Of a DNA stretch of 64,000 bases, positions 48,166-61,496 are shown piece after piece. The translations under genes were made by a program, and so were the position numbers. The DNA is from Homalodisca vitripennis. Taxonomy: Eukaryota; Arthropoda; Insecta; Hemiptera; Cicadellidae. Positions within the stretch are counted from its first letter, which is position 1; every line of letters begins with the position of its first letter. The stretch is taken from assembly GCF_021130785.1 (NCBI RefSeq), contig NW_025776205.1, positions 1 to 64,000 on the forward strand, read 5' to 3'. Below the pieces are notes generated by a model, which had not been told where the DNA came from, ran no database searches, and was given only the letters and a program-made list of their open reading frames with translations.

Positions 48166-48249
48166 AGATTTGGTTTTGTCTTATTGTTTTTATATGATAC
48201 AGTTATATTTAATCAAATGTTTAGGATAGACTCTTTAAATATAAAACTT

Positions 48250-48357
48250 AAAGGATGGGTTTAAATATGAACAAAATGCAATACATACAGTTATTTATTT
48301 AAGGATGGTTTTAAATATAAACAAAGTGCAATACATACAGTTATTTATTTATTTATT
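48250..48357. repeat. 53-bp direct repeat, two units
   Basis: AAGGATGGGTTTAAATATGA...TACAGTTATTTATTT is repeated head to tail with few changes. Confidence 0.85.
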
Positions 48358-49070
48358 CTCGTAAAGTATGGAACAACAGTAAGTTCGCATGTACTTCTCT
48401 TAATTCTCTTAAAATGTTCACAAAGAGAACCAGAACTTAGGTTAACAAGCTCGAAATGTTGTTTATAAGTCAAGTTTAAAGTTATACCGTAGTTTGCTTA
48501 TTGTGACGTAGCCAATCACGTTACACATTTTAAACTTTAATATACGAGATTTCTTCCAAGATTTACGTGAACAATATTTATGATAGTATATTATATATTT
48601 CATTCTTTTTTACATTTTTTATTTTGTATTAATCTATATTTAAATCTTCCTGAAGACGGGGTTAGTAAATCCCTCGAAATATAGAAATGAAAAATGCTTC
48701 TTTTGTATTCTTCTATTCGACACAGTGATTAGTAATGGTAGTATATGATATATAATAGTGAATTCTACATACAGCTTTACTAAACTGTACGATTTTTTAT
48801 ATAGGATATATATCTTATAATCGGGGAATGGCCAAAAAGGTTAACAACTGATTTATTTAAATATATTTTAAATATATATGAAATAGAATTGCATGTTTTT
48901 AAAAAGGAATTTTACTGTAGAAAAGCCTACAGGATAAGATAAGACTTTGTAATAACTATTGTTAGGTTGTATATTCCAATAAATAAAACATTACACTTAC
49001 AATTAATGTAATGCAAGTTCCAACAAAAAATAAACCTCTTAATGTACCTATAACTGAAACCGATTGAAAC
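48358..49070. other. AT-rich DNA
   Basis: CTTCCTGAAGACGGGGTTAG with TAAATCCCTCGAAATATAG at 48647-48685 resembles the hairpin-like 3' words seen in several insect retroposons. No element could be delimited. Confidence 0.3.
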
Positions 49071-49422
49071 ATTGTATGTGATATTGAATTAGAGAATCGT
49101 GCATATTGCAATATACATACCACCTCTGGTTTAATTTACTGACTGATATGTCTCTATTCTTCTGATCAATATACAATATTGAACTAGAGCATCGTAAATA
49201 TTACAGTATAAATATTACCCCTGGTTGGAATTACAGACTGATCTATCTATATTCCTCTGATACATCGTATGTAATGTTGTGGTTACAGACTGACCTGTCA
49301 CTACTACCCTGATACATCGTGTGCAATATTGAACTAGAACATCGTACGGATTACAGTGTAAATATTACCCCTGGTTGTGATTACAGACTGACCTGTCTCT
49401 ATTCCCCTGATACATAGGAGCC
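49071..49422. repeat. Tandem repeat of about 107 bp, three and a half units
   Basis: Units contain AATATTGAACTAGAGCATCG, ATATTACCCCTGGTTG, TTACAGACTGACCTGTC and CCCTGATACAT. One unit is shortened. Confidence 0.8.
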
Positions 49423-51129
49423 GAGCAGCATCAGCTCAAATGATTTCAGCATTAATTTTATAGATAGTCGATTCCAACTCAGATCTCAGCTTAAATTGAT
49501 TACGTGGTTCACTTCGATTTAAATTTAGTATCATTTTATAATGAAAATTATTTATTCTCTCTACACAATCAATAGTTTTGCCTCGGAATTCACATAGTAA
49601 GTAACAAATATTTATATTAATAACATTTAATTATTAATTAAATAATTTAAGAATCACGATGTTCCTCTCATATAACTATGTCTAAAACTGGCCTGCCTGT
49701 AACAATTAATGTATTATATATGTATGTCAAGGTTTCTACACCGATATACAAAACTAAAATCATTTGTAGACTATGGAGGGTTTTCATTGAACTCTGAGAG
49801 GCGCGTATCTCATGTGTCTGTCTTGTGAGTTTTGTAGCGCAAGTGTAGTTTGTTAAAAAATAATCATTGTGAAATATTATATGCGGTCTCGTTTTGCCTA
49901 GTTACTTATAAAGAGGGAAAGTACACTTTCACTCCGTACCTAAATTTATTGTTTATTTGCCGCATTTCTGTATGGGTTGGAAATATAGAAAAGATCTTTA
50001 AGTGTATAGGTTGTCAATATTTGTACACCCATTCAATTTTTTTTGCAAACTACCCCCTTACAGTTTTGAATGTGTACAGTTCTTCTTGTTATTTCACATT
50101 AAAATGTAACTTTTACAGTGAAAGAATTAAAATGCGGCCATGCGAGGTATCATGTAGTAGTGGATTTGTATCACAGGAGCGACAATAAAAATGACAATAT
50201 TAATTTTGTCTTTGCCAAAATTTTTAGGTTCTTAAGAACCATTTGAATGATATATAAGGAGACGTTTGTAAACTTTTTTTAAAATTTTGAGATTCAAACA
50301 TGGAGCCTGTTCTTGGGACACACTGAATTTTTAAAAATTCAATAATTAAAAAAATGTTATTTGGGGTTTGTTTCGTTGGATATCTGTTTAAAATATACAT
50401 TTTCAGTTAGCCGTTTGGGTTCTAAAATTTGAGTTGGGTGGTCTGAAACATCCTGTGTGTTAAATAGGAAATATTTTTGAAAAGGAATATACCTAAGGGA
50501 CCCTACAAATATCCGTTTAAAATTTCAGTACAATTGGTCCTGTAGGTTAATATGATAGAATAAAAAACACATGTACATACACACACCATGAGAATTTTAC
50601 GTAAAGGGTAGATTTGAAATACAAATTAGAAGAGCCTGAAAAAATCCTTAGTTCTAGATATATTTAATTTTTTATTTACTTACTGAATCTTTTTTGGGAC
50701 TATGTAAATTAATTGAGAAGTTTAAAATATAATAAGATAGAAATAATTTTTACTGACAAAATTATATCTTGAAACAAATTTTTAGGACATTAAGCACATT
50801 TCAATACATACTTAAGGTGAATAATAGATCATTATAATTTTTGATGCATTAAAATTATGTGGCTTAATATTCAGTATATAAACGATATATAAAAATTATA
50901 TTAATAATTAACAACTTTTGTATTATTTATTGTGAGATTACTTATTTAACTACAAATATTCATATAATAGTCATTTGATCTTCAAGAGTGAATAGTTTAG
51001 TTCTTAAAGTCACTGATTTTTTATTACTACACAAGAAAAAGAAACAGTTTATAAAATTTTTTAATCAAACGTGAATTTGTTCTTATAAACTTGACGATTC
51101 ACACCACGGATGAAATACCACCTCTGGTG
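49423..51129. other. AT-rich DNA, nothing secure
   Basis: A 112-codon plus frame at 49850-50188 has no start context, domain or splice support. It is left as an unsupported frame. Confidence 0.35.
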
Positions 51130-51900
51130 GACGTTTCTCCTCATATAAGCAGCACTCTTATGTTGGGTATGCTCTAGTCAAGAACACAATCTTGTCCCAT
51201 TACATTGTTGCTAATATCGCTGGTATAAACAAGACTCTTATGTTGGGTTTGCTGAAATCAAGTACACAATCTTGTCCCATCACTTTGTTGCTAATCTCCT
51301 GGTATAAACAGGACTCATATGTTGGGTTTGCTCAAGTAAAGAACACAATCCTCTCCTATTACATTGTTTGCTAATCTACTGGTATAAACAAGACTCATAT
51401 GTTGGGTTTGTTCAAGTCAAGAACACAATCTTGCCCCATTACATTTTTGCTAATCTCTTGGTATAAACTTGACTCATATTTTTGGTTTTCTCAAGTAAAG
51501 AACAAAACTTCTCCCATTACATTGTTGCTAATCTCCTGGTATAAACGGGACTCTTGTGGTGGGTTTGCTGAAATCCAGTACACAATCTTGTCCCATCAAA
51601 TTTTCGCTAATCTCCTGGTATAAAAAACAAGACTCTTATGTAGAGTTTGCTGAAATCAAGTACACAATCTTGTTCCATCACATTGTCGCTAATCTCCTGG
51701 TATAAACAGGACTCATATGTTAGCTTTGCTCAAGTAAAAGAACACAATCTTCTTCCATTACATTGTTTGCTAATTTCCTAGTATAAACATGACTCACATG
51801 TTGAGTTTCCTCAAGTAAAGAACACAATAGTGTTTTCATCACATTGTTTCTAGTCTCCCGGTATAAAAAGGTCTTTTGTGTTGGATTTGCAAATTTTTAA
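51130..51900. repeat. 80-bp tandem repeat, nine to ten units
   Basis: TTATGTTGGGTTTGCT marks units at 51160, 51240, 51319, 51399 and onwards. Each has AGTACACAATCTTGTCCCAT, TTGTTGCTAATCTCCTGG and TATAAACA. Units alternate between GAAATCAAGT and CAAGTAAAGA forms. Confidence 0.92.
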
Positions 51901-52067
51901 GACCAAAATCATGTCCCATCACTTGGTTGCTATTCTTCGTAATATAAACAGGATTCTTATATTAAGAAATATAGCTACAACACTTCTACCTTTAGAAGTC
52001 ATCGGTGTCTCTACTGTACAAACAACGATGGTATATTTAGGATGTTTTACTTGTGTTTGGTTAAAGA

Positions 52068-52069
52068 GA

Positions 52070-52103
<34 letters not shown>

Positions 52104-52165
52104 AGATGGAGGGAGAGGGAGAGGGGTTATAGGGGGAGAGAGGTGGGGTGGGGGAGGGAAAGAGA
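52068..52165. repeat. GA-rich low-complexity tract
   Basis: AGAGAGAGAG then GGGAGAGGGAGAGGGG, purine-only on the plus strand for nearly 100 bases. Such tracts can form triplex DNA. Confidence 0.9.
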
Positions 52166-52869
52166 GATTTTTCGGGATAAAGTGACCGAACATTCAAGAT
52201 CCTTGACCAATAATAAGAGGGTTAATAGATTAATAGAGCGTTGGAGAGGGATCGCTCAGTGGGTTTGACTCAGTAACCTTTTATCTGGTCCGTTATCGCC
52301 CATCCTACATGAGTGATGGGTACGCACTGTGACCCTTCACTAGTAAACTCTCGAATATGAATAACCTCGGAGTGCCAGTAACCATCTAAGGTGTTGTAGT
52401 GACACAGCGAGTGAGGTAAGCTCCAGAAGTGGTAATAACTCGTGATCATGACAGTTGGAATTGTTTTAATTAATGTGGACTGTGTCGGAGTTAAATATTC
52501 GTGAGTAAATAGATAAGCAATGTAGTCTATAACTGTTTCGTAACAGTGAAAATTAGTGAAACTTTTATAAACAATGTTTTATCTAATGCCAGGTTAGTTT
52601 TAAGTTCAAAAATTCCTTTGGATTTATTTATAAAATAAAGGAATAAAGCAATCCCTTAACAATATAAAAAAATTAAGGCTTAATTTAAAAAAACAAACTT
52701 GAGTTTCAGACACATTCTGCTATTATTATGTACTTGTACATGTTTGTTTCCACATCTATAATTCTGCCATTTAGTATTTAAAAACGTTGGTTATTCCGTC
52801 TTTATACAAATCAATTATATAAATTTGTATTCGAACTTCTTACATTCCAAATTACCTGCATTCCAATTT

Positions 52870-53000
52870 ATAGTGGTCCGACTGTCACGTGGTATGAGGT
52901 GACTTCTGTCGACCAATCAGGCGTCCATGACGCGGACCAACAAAAGCCCTCCGAGGCATCTCAGGCAGTTCTTCTACACACTCCGTATCGCTCGGTCGTA
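52870..53000 (+). promoter_or_regulatory. Candidate promoter or LTR-like region
   Basis: A GC-balanced island in AT-rich DNA has CACGTG at about 52887, GACCAATCAGGCG at about 52913, a weak TATA-like ACAAAAGCC and a CTCAGGCAGTTCTT initiator-like word near 52970. The GACCAATCAG word is the same as in the region before the polymerase. It could be a host promoter or the U3/R of an LTR; no second LTR is seen. Confidence 0.28.
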
Positions 53001-53192
53001 CGTTAACACCAACATTGACTTAGTTTGGGCCGTGCCCCCTTTTCTTGTTCTTTGTGAACCTTTGAGCCGTTCTATGGCAATTAGAAGTCTTGCCACTTCA
53101 TAGTGTAATAATTGTCGTCAACCCCTTGCCGGACTTTATCTTGTTAACGAGCCAAAAGTAACTTTGTCCCTGTCGAACATCAGCGTTCGTGA

Positions 53193-53620
53193 GTGAACCG
53201 AGGACAGTGTCTAGTGAATGTGGAATCTTCATCCATCAACAAGAACTCCAACAGTGCAACGTTCCTTGGAAGCAACCCAGGTCGAACTGCAATCAACCCA
53301 AACTTCATTTGTGTCAAGGTATCAGACTATGGACGGTGCAAGGTAACAGTGCTTCATCATTCTTATGGTCCTTCGTAATTAGAGACAATTTTCTCCTCAA
53401 CCAAGATTTAAAAGCCTCAACTAATTCGGACATTATTATTTTTGGAACATTTGTTAATAGAAACGAAACCATTTTAACACACATGGTACTCTTGATTTAA
53501 TTGTGTGCCTTTTTTCTAATACTATGTTCTTTGATCTTATTCCGTATTTTTATTTTTCCCCATTTGACTTCTTAGAAAATCAACGTATGGGCTCCATCTG
53601 CTCAGCTATCGAAGTGTGAG
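53193..53620 (+). CDS. Candidate spliced ORF downstream of the promoter-like region
   Basis: An open frame without ATG (53193 on) reaches NPNFICVK and a possible donor GTATCAG at 53319. A T-rich tract and CTTAG near 53574 could open a 40-nt exon (KINVWAPSAQLSK) in phase, ending at GTGAGT. No family is recognised and the frame begins after a stop. Support is weak. Confidence 0.15.
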
Positions 53621-54029
53621 TTTAATATTAGACATTTTATTGGTCCTTCGAACATAATTTTTGGCCCTTCTGACTGGATCCTACACTGAGATTCTGAAGC
53701 ACTGAAAGAACCAACTATTTCCATTCATAACTTCTCTCGTAATAGTTTTCCGCATTAAATCAAGAGCGTTTAGTTTCACACAATACGGGTATTGTGGCAG
53801 TGGCAGTGACCACTGGTTGTAAGGAAAGATTCTCTATCATCTCCATTCACACGATTGTCCCCCCTCCTGTCTTCAGCTATGAAGAGAATTATTCCAAAAC
53901 TTTTACTTTTATTTGTCTAAATTCTCTATTACCCTGATGAATCAATCTGGGCTACTTCAAAATCTCAGTAAATATTATCTAAACTTTTCTTCGTGCTATC
54001 AATGATTTAGTTTAGTCAACTCTTAGTCA
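53621..54029. other. Spacer, nothing recognised
   Basis: No coherent frame or repeat. Confidence 0.35.
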
Positions 54030-54290
54030 AATGCCAGGTACGCAACACTACACTGTCAGCTGTTGAGTGACTACTACTAATTCAAACGTTCTGATAATTA
54101 CATTCTGTAAACCATGTTGTCTTTCCAAGTACACGGACACTGAGCTGTCAGCTGTTGAGTGATAACTGTTACCAATACAGATGTTCTGTCAATCACAAAC
54201 TCTAATCCACTCTGTTTATCTCAGTCATGTACTAGATACCCATTAGTGAAATGACAACTTTTACCAACTCAGTTTTCCTGCTAATGTCAA
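54030..54290. repeat. Tandem repeat of about 107 bp, two and a half units
   Basis: GAGCTGTCAGCTGTTGAGTG with ACTACTACTAATxCA and GTTCTGxxAATxACA recurs twice, with a degraded third unit. Confidence 0.7.
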
Positions 54291-55369
54291 TAAATAATTA
54301 ATATTTTCTTTATATTCCAAGGTAAATTAAAACAATAATATAATTTGAATTTGTATAATTTACTAATTATCCAAATAGAGCTATAATTAGTTGGTAATCT
54401 ATCTATTCTAAAACTACATTAGCTAGAAAAATATAAACCAGTACAATATATTGAATCTATAAAGTGACAAACTGCCAATTCTTTTAGTGTTATGGAGATA
54501 TTTTATTGCTTTAATCCGTGTTCAGAGTGTAATAAACATAAAGAGGAACGGAAAGAGTGATATTTAAGAGCCACAAATATAAGAATCTTCTTCTCACCGA
54601 TTTCCTGGAGCTAACAGACCAAAAATAATCAAATTTATTATCAAGATTTCTTCCATTCGATTGAACATAAAGTTCTGTACTCACATTTCAGAAAACCTTT
54701 GGTAATAATTTTCATTAAGACTCAACCAGTAAATTAATAATAAATGCATTTATCTCTTTGTGTCAAGTATGCAGCTAAAATATAGTGCTGTACTGAATTT
54801 CTTATAGTGTTGTAATTAAAAAATCTCTATACGAATAAAAAATGAAAATAATAATTATAGTATCTTTATTTCTAAACTAAATTATAAACTAAAATACTCT
54901 TATGACTTAAATCATAATATTATCCAACAATAAAACTGTAGCTTTTTTTACCACAAATAGAATACTGTATTTCTAACCCAAGTTTTTTTCCATTCGCATT
55001 ATATAGATTTAATAATTTCATAAGTAAATAAATTATTCTCGTACTATATTTAAAACATATGGTAGAAAAATAACAAGCTTATTTTGAGAAAAAAAACGCT
55101 GAATATTTATTAATTTATGATTATGTTTTGTTTTAACTTTTTCTTGGTAAGCAGTAAAAAGTTGGACTCCATAACAGACAATATTTAAGCAGCGTGAAAA
55201 CACATTAAACGATCATTTATAAGCATAATTGCAATGATAGGTGTTTCATCGGTCATTAATAGTATTATTTTAAATTTAGTACAGTATTAAATCAATGCAT
55301 ACGTATTGAGAAGAGGTCTATTTACTTTCTAATGTTTTTTTGGATTGTTTTAAGCAGACTGTTCGTTAA
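54291..55369. other. Very AT-rich DNA, nothing recognised
   Basis: No gene or repeat seen. Confidence 0.35.
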
Positions 55370-55765
55370 AACCTTCAGCTCATTAGTTTTAATAATTAGT
55401 GTTGTGTTTTTATTGACCTGTATAAGCCCATATGTTTAGTGTCAACTTTCTACGAGTATAACCGTATGTTAAAGTGGCGGTTTATCTGCTCCATATTCTG
55501 GGTATATATCGGTCATGTGCATGCATTAGAGTTAGTAAAGTTGACACACAACTTGTTGGTTGTGATTAATGACATGCGTGTTACGCTCTGGTGTGATTTG
55601 TTTATTTAAACATATTTTCTAGTTATTTGTTAGATAAGTTCTTTAACTGAAGAAAAGATCATATTGCAAATCTCGAAACTTAGGGTAACAGAGTTTTTAA
55701 ATCACTGAACGATGGCAAATGTCCGGAAAAAATCCTGTTTCCTTCACAATTCTTCCTTCGTCAAA
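55370..55765 (+). repeat. Dispersed repeat, copy 2 (TGTCCGGAAA family)
   Basis: Shares TTTTAATAATTAGTGTTGTG, AAATCTCGAAACTTAGGGTAAC and CACTGAACGATGGCAAATGT with CCGGAAAAAATCCTGTTTCC with 32050-32330. Longer than copy 1 in its middle. Confidence 0.5.
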
Positions 55766-56289
55766 AACAAACCTGCATTTTATTATTTTCAAAAATAGTA
55801 GAAAAGTAATTTTAAGGCATTTTTATTTTTAACGTATGTTAGATTTCCAGTTAGGAAGAATATTAAGTTAGACGCATATTATCAGTGAGGTTTTTAAATG
55901 TAAACTTCTTAAGAAATTCCACTACTTTGAGCTCTTAAACAAATAAACAAGGTACATGGTATGAAGAACATAAATATCTTAAAATTACTTTTCCAATTTA
56001 AATTATTAATAATATATGGCATGTTCAGTAAGAAAAAGTACACTGAGGCCACCGTATTGGAAAATGGCGGTACTATTTAAACATGTGAATGCTTATTTTG
56101 AAATGTCTGTAAACCGGACAGATCCTCCATACCTAGATTTCCTAGATTGCATTTTATAACACTATCAGAGTTTTAATTTCCAAGATCATAATGGTTTCCT
56201 ATTAAAAATACCACCCTGTATAAATATTACAGCATTAAATTAGCATCACGAAGTGTCATATTAAATATATGTTATATAAGAGCTTAATG

Positions 56290-56555
56290 ACGTCAAATGT
56301 ATAGTGTATGAACTATTAACGTACAGTAGAGTGTGGAGGTTAAACTGATATGATGACATCAGACAAGATGTAGGATGGCAGTAGACTAATGACGTCATAG
56401 TCCTGGAAGTGACGTTTGCAGTAATATCATCTTGTCACCGCTTGTCTCTATTAATGTTAGCTCTGTAGGACAAATGTATAGTGTGTAAACTATTATTGTA
56501 CAGTAGAGCGTGGAGGTTAATCTAATATGGTTACATCAAACAAGATATACTTTTA
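56290..56555. repeat. Direct repeat flanking a CRE motif
   Basis: AAATGTATAGTGTATGAACT through GTGGAGGTTAAACT, TACATCAAACAAGATA-like, occurs at 56296-56370 and 56471-56550. Between them lie TGACGTCA at 56390-56397 and GTGACGTTTGC. Confidence 0.7.
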
Positions 56556-58485
56556 TTTCAGTAGCTATTATTTCTGTTGTACAGGTTAGTATCCTCAATT
56601 TCTGCTTTTTCAGATGCTTCAGTATCACTATGCTATTTAATACGTGCGGATAAAATGTTTTGTTATATATTTGTTTGTAATGTGACATGAATCTTCGCCT
56701 CGCCCATAACAGATACAGTAGCACTTGTAAATATTTACAGTGAATAACCAGCTGAATGGGTTTTAAAAAACTTTTATAGTGTAGCACATGCGGTAGGCCT
56801 ACAGCGTTTCTATAAATGACTCACACATTAGTTTCAACCATAACATACCAAGATTTAACTTTTAGCTGTATTACGACTAAATCTTCGAACCATGAAATAA
56901 AATTTAACTTATGCCAAATTATACGCAAACCCTATGTGCTAAACGTTTCACATGAAAACATCCGATTAACTGATCTTCCTGTCGTGCGTACTTTATATTG
57001 AAACTAAGAACCTCATTATTTTTGCAGCTAATTAGTAATTAACTGGCCTCGAACGTTTTAAAAACAATAAAAGCAATTGTGGAGACTACTCAAATTTAGT
57101 TCTTAATTACCCATTAATACTATTTTACATTTTCTTTTTAATTATAACTTTTCATAACCCTAAAAGTGCCTTCATTTTAAATGCGGAGTTTTAGACCGTA
57201 ACTAGATTTTTTTTAATTACTAATTGTTCACTTTTTAGGAATAATATTTTATTTTTATATCACAAGTCAACTCTTGTCATAATATATTTTGACCTTACTT
57301 TTATTACAACATTTGAATCTATAATCTCAATAAAAACTTTCCACAGAAGAAGGGGTTGTGCATTGTATGGTATTAGTGAAATTACACCTGATTTCGTTTA
57401 ATTTTTATTATTTACTAAATAATTACACAGATCTTCATGTTCCAAATATGTTTTAAAGTACCATTATGGTAACTGTAAAGTATTCAAACCCTACTCTACA
57501 TATAATATTACACTGCCATAGTGTACTTTAAATCTATTTGAGAGACTGACGTGTGTTTACACTTAGATGTATCATACTGGTATTGTAAAATGCAATTGAT
57601 AGAATAAGTAATGCACTTCATAAAGAAAGTACTCAATGGTACATTGTCTTATATCCAAACAACGAAAGCTTCTTTTGTCATTTATATTTAGGATTAATTT
57701 CAACTGAAATTATATTAAAATTTTAGGGTATTTAAATAATTACTGATGTAGGGTACTACATAATATAGAGCAGTGACCGAAAAGATTTCATGTTACCATA
57801 AGAGCACTCTACCTGGAGACGCCGCCACTCTTAAGAGTCAAGAGTTTTCTACTCTCCAGTCTTAGCGAGCTGCCATCAATCTTTAAAAGCATTGGATTGT
57901 TCCATTTACTAGTTCCTGAGAACAAGTTTAATACTACTGCACTCACAAATCTGTTTCTACTATGAATGTCTTACACAATTGTTTTATTATTCAGTTATAA
58001 ATTATATCTATCACACCATACTACACAATGCGAATATATTATATGTAAAAGAAGATAGATTTTAATGAATATTATAAAGTTATTCAGAAACTATATTTAA
58101 CGCTTATACTATTTACGAGTATTTTAATAACTGTCTATATCTCGTTCCTTTGGGACATAATGTTAAAAATTAAACTAAAACATTGCATTTACACTGCACT
58201 CCCTAACATTAACAAACACTTACAACAAAGTTTGATTGGCATACCTAGGCCTCAAGAATAGCCGTTTCTCTCATGGCAACAGTTGACATGATTGATTTGA
58301 CGGTTTTGCTACACCGTATTTTCACCTACCTTTAAACTATAAATGATTATGTTTTTGGTTACCATATGCATGAATGTTTTAGTCTCGTAGTTTATAAAGT
58401 TAATACATTTTTTATATCCTTTATAAAAGAATCTCAATTTAGAAAGGTAAATAAAGATATAATAACTTCATATTGATTCACATGA
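56556..58485. other. AT-rich DNA, nothing recognised
   Basis: A GC-balanced stretch at 57800-57890 contains CTGGAGACGCCGCCACTC but no open frame. Confidence 0.35.
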
Positions 58486-58489
58486 ACTT

Positions 58490-58545
58490 TGTGGAAGGGG
58501 TAATAGAGGTGAGCTGTAGCCTGTAGATATCGGGATTAGTTCTTT
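58490..58545 (-). repeat. Diverged third copy of the 65-bp island
   Basis: TTTGTGGAAGGGGTAATAGA and GATATCGGGATTAGTTCTT align with the copies at 14117 and 20767. The minus-strand frame keeps RTNPDI at the matching place. Confidence 0.5.
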
Positions 58546-59930
58546 TCCGTCATATACTTTATTACTTTTAAATTGTTTATTTTACATTGAAAGTACCCTG
58601 TGTATAAATTTAAAGTGCTTTGTTTATCAGCCATTAAAGTTTAGTAATGAGTCAATTCGGAAAAAACTTAGACAAAAAAATTAAATTATAACGTAAGTAC
58701 ATTACAGCAAAAAAAATTAAGTTTAAACAATTTTAAAATATTCAATAAAGGGATTTATTTTTAGTTTTTAGTGTTTATAACTAAATTACTATAATCTAGT
58801 GCAGTTCTAAGAAAATATCATACACACAACAACAGAAACAAACGTATTTTCGAGGTAAAAAGTAAACATTAATAAGTTCATATTGTGACAGCTCTTATTT
58901 ATTACAACCATTTTAAGTTATAATAAAATATTTTAAACCTAAAACTTAGTGGAAATCCACATGAGGTGCCATTGATAGCTCTATTGTCTCTTGTAAGATA
59001 TATATATATCTTCAGAACACTACTAAAGAACAATCTCTATGAAGCATTCGACTTTCACTAGCTTCTTTTGTGAGGAACCTGGTGCTATTGGTTTCCTCTG
59101 AATTAGTTTTTATTATTCTGTAGTAACCTACCCTAACTTGGATGCCCTTCAGATAACTTACTTAAAGACAGGAAAAATAGATATAAATATTTTTTTCAAT
59201 CGAAGAGTGAATTTGCCTAATATTAAAACTAGTTCATAATATATCCTGATAATAAGAATGTGGATTTAACATAACACATAAATAAATATAAAAGAATGAG
59301 AACGGCATGCTTTTATATTTCCTTATGACAATAAAATCTACAAAAGATCAAACAATTGTGATCGGTATTTAAACTATTTATAACTTTTTCTTCGTTTGTA
59401 AGGTAATCGTTTGGTTATTTTTTATAAAAAAAAGTAACTAAAGAGACGCTATGCCACAAAATCAGTCTCAAAATCCAAAAATGTACTAATGTGTATACCG
59501 TGTTTACTCCTACATATTTAAATCAAAGAAGCCATATATACTAGACGTATATTTAATTTTAAATTATTAGCCGCACTCTTCGATCGTCAGATTTATAGCA
59601 TTAACAATATGTCATAATTAGTAATAAATTTCAATTAATGTTTTTAAAAATTACAATTTACTCGTATCACTATTAATCTAGACTACTTGACTAAATATTC
59701 CTTCAAACTACATTTAATTATGTTAAATATAAGTCATGACTGTAATTACTATATGCATGCTTTGGCATATATTCTAAAGCAAAGGAATAAAGAAAATTAT
59801 AATATACAAATATTAACTGCAAATATCTACAAGGGCGAATACAAAACTATACTCCTCGTGTCTGAAGTACTCACACAATAAAACTGTAAATTCTCTCCTA
59901 GGCGGAAACATTATGTTGAGAAACTGCCCA
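58546..59930. other. AT-rich DNA, nothing recognised
   Basis: No gene or repeat. Several short frames have AT-driven composition. Confidence 0.35.
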
Positions 59931-60390
59931 TGTGAGGGTCGGTTTATAGGTTAGGTTTATACCTAGCACTAAATCAATCACCATCGTTCCTTCAATGCCA
60001 TATAATACACCTCCCGTGTACAAACAATGTGAGGGTCGGTTTATAGGTTAGGTTTTATAACTAGCTCTAAATCCATCACCATCATTCCTTCAATGCCCTG
60101 CAATACACCGCCCGTGTACAAACAATGTGAGGGTCGGTTTATATGTTAGGTATATCACTAGCTCTAAATCCATCACCATCATTCCTTCAATGCTATACAA
60201 TACACCGCCCGTGTACAAACAATGAGAGGGTCGGTTTATATGTTAGGTATATAACTAGCTCTAAATCCATCACCATCATTCCTTCAATGCCATACAATAC
60301 ACCGCCCGTGTACAAACAATAAGAGGGTCGGTTTATAGGTTAGGTTTACACCTAGCTCTAGATCCGTCACTATCAATCCTTCAATATTCT
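59931..60390. repeat. 97-bp tandem repeat, four and a half units
   Basis: GTGAGGGTCGGTTTATAGGT starts units at 59931, 60029, 60126, 60223 and 60320. Each has CTAGCTCTAAATCCATCACC and CCGCCCGTGTACAAACAAT. Units are about 90% alike. Confidence 0.95.
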
Positions 60391-61496
60391 ACAAAAAAAT
60401 TATACCCGTCCTTTTTACATATAATTATGCATTTCAGCCCAATGACAAATATGTATGATCTTTATATGGCAAATCTGAAACTTCAAAAAGTAAAATAACC
60501 AATATAAATAAATTGATAGTTAAATTATAGAACAAATGGTATATGATGGACAATTCAAATTACAACACATCATTTGAATAAGATTTTTTCGTGATTATGA
60601 ACCTTTATAACTGACTAAGAGATGACTAAGGAGATTTTTACACAAATTAAGATTTTTACACTTGACAAATAAAAAATAAATATTCTCCCTTTGAATAATA
60701 TAACACTTGCGTGACTGAAACTGTTAAAAATCTGGATATCTTTATCGCTATATGCTTCCGAAGCTTAATTTTGCTAAAATAGTATAACGTTATAAATTGG
60801 TATGTTATGTACAGAAGCAGGACGAAGGTTTAGATATAAGTTATCGTTAATCCAAACTTTGAAAGGAGATAAGAGGTCATCTGGAAGCGATATAAAATAC
60901 CACAGATGACAATAACCGATCTCTTGGCTACCACAGCGGCGCTCTCAGACTTAGCGTCCATGTCGACCTTCTATCGTTGAACAGCCGAGACAACTACACA
61001 CAGGGTTCACAGCTTCTTATGGTGGCCACTCTAGATTGTTTGTAAGTGTATCTTGTTACCAGTTAAAACTAAAACAGTTTTGTTTAATATTAATTTTAAT
61101 AACGTACACAAATATGGATAACTCTAAATCTTAACACTGCATTGTATCTCGAACACTGGGCGAAATAAGACCGCATAAAGCTAAAGCCCGCACACTCACA
61201 ACAGTACAGAGAATAGGAATAAGTAATAATGTTAGACTACGATATGTATAGAGTAACAGTTATGTTGATGTTATTTCTCGTGTAAACATTTATGTAATCT
61301 ATTGAAACAAATATATACCCTTCTTCTCGCTTCTTCCAGTTAAAACGTTCAGTGTTCCTTGTAGGCTGACTTATTTGATATCTATTATTGTTAAAGGCGT
61401 AGGCATTTCTTTGCTTTATTCCCTGCATACAAAAACTGCATGGTTCGTAAACTATATTGACCCAAGAAACTGTGTTTTTCTATATGATCCAGTTCT
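60391..61496. other. AT-rich DNA before the satellite
   Basis: 60910-61040 is more GC-balanced, with GGCTACCACAGCGGCGCTC, but has no frame. Nothing else seen. Confidence 0.35.
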
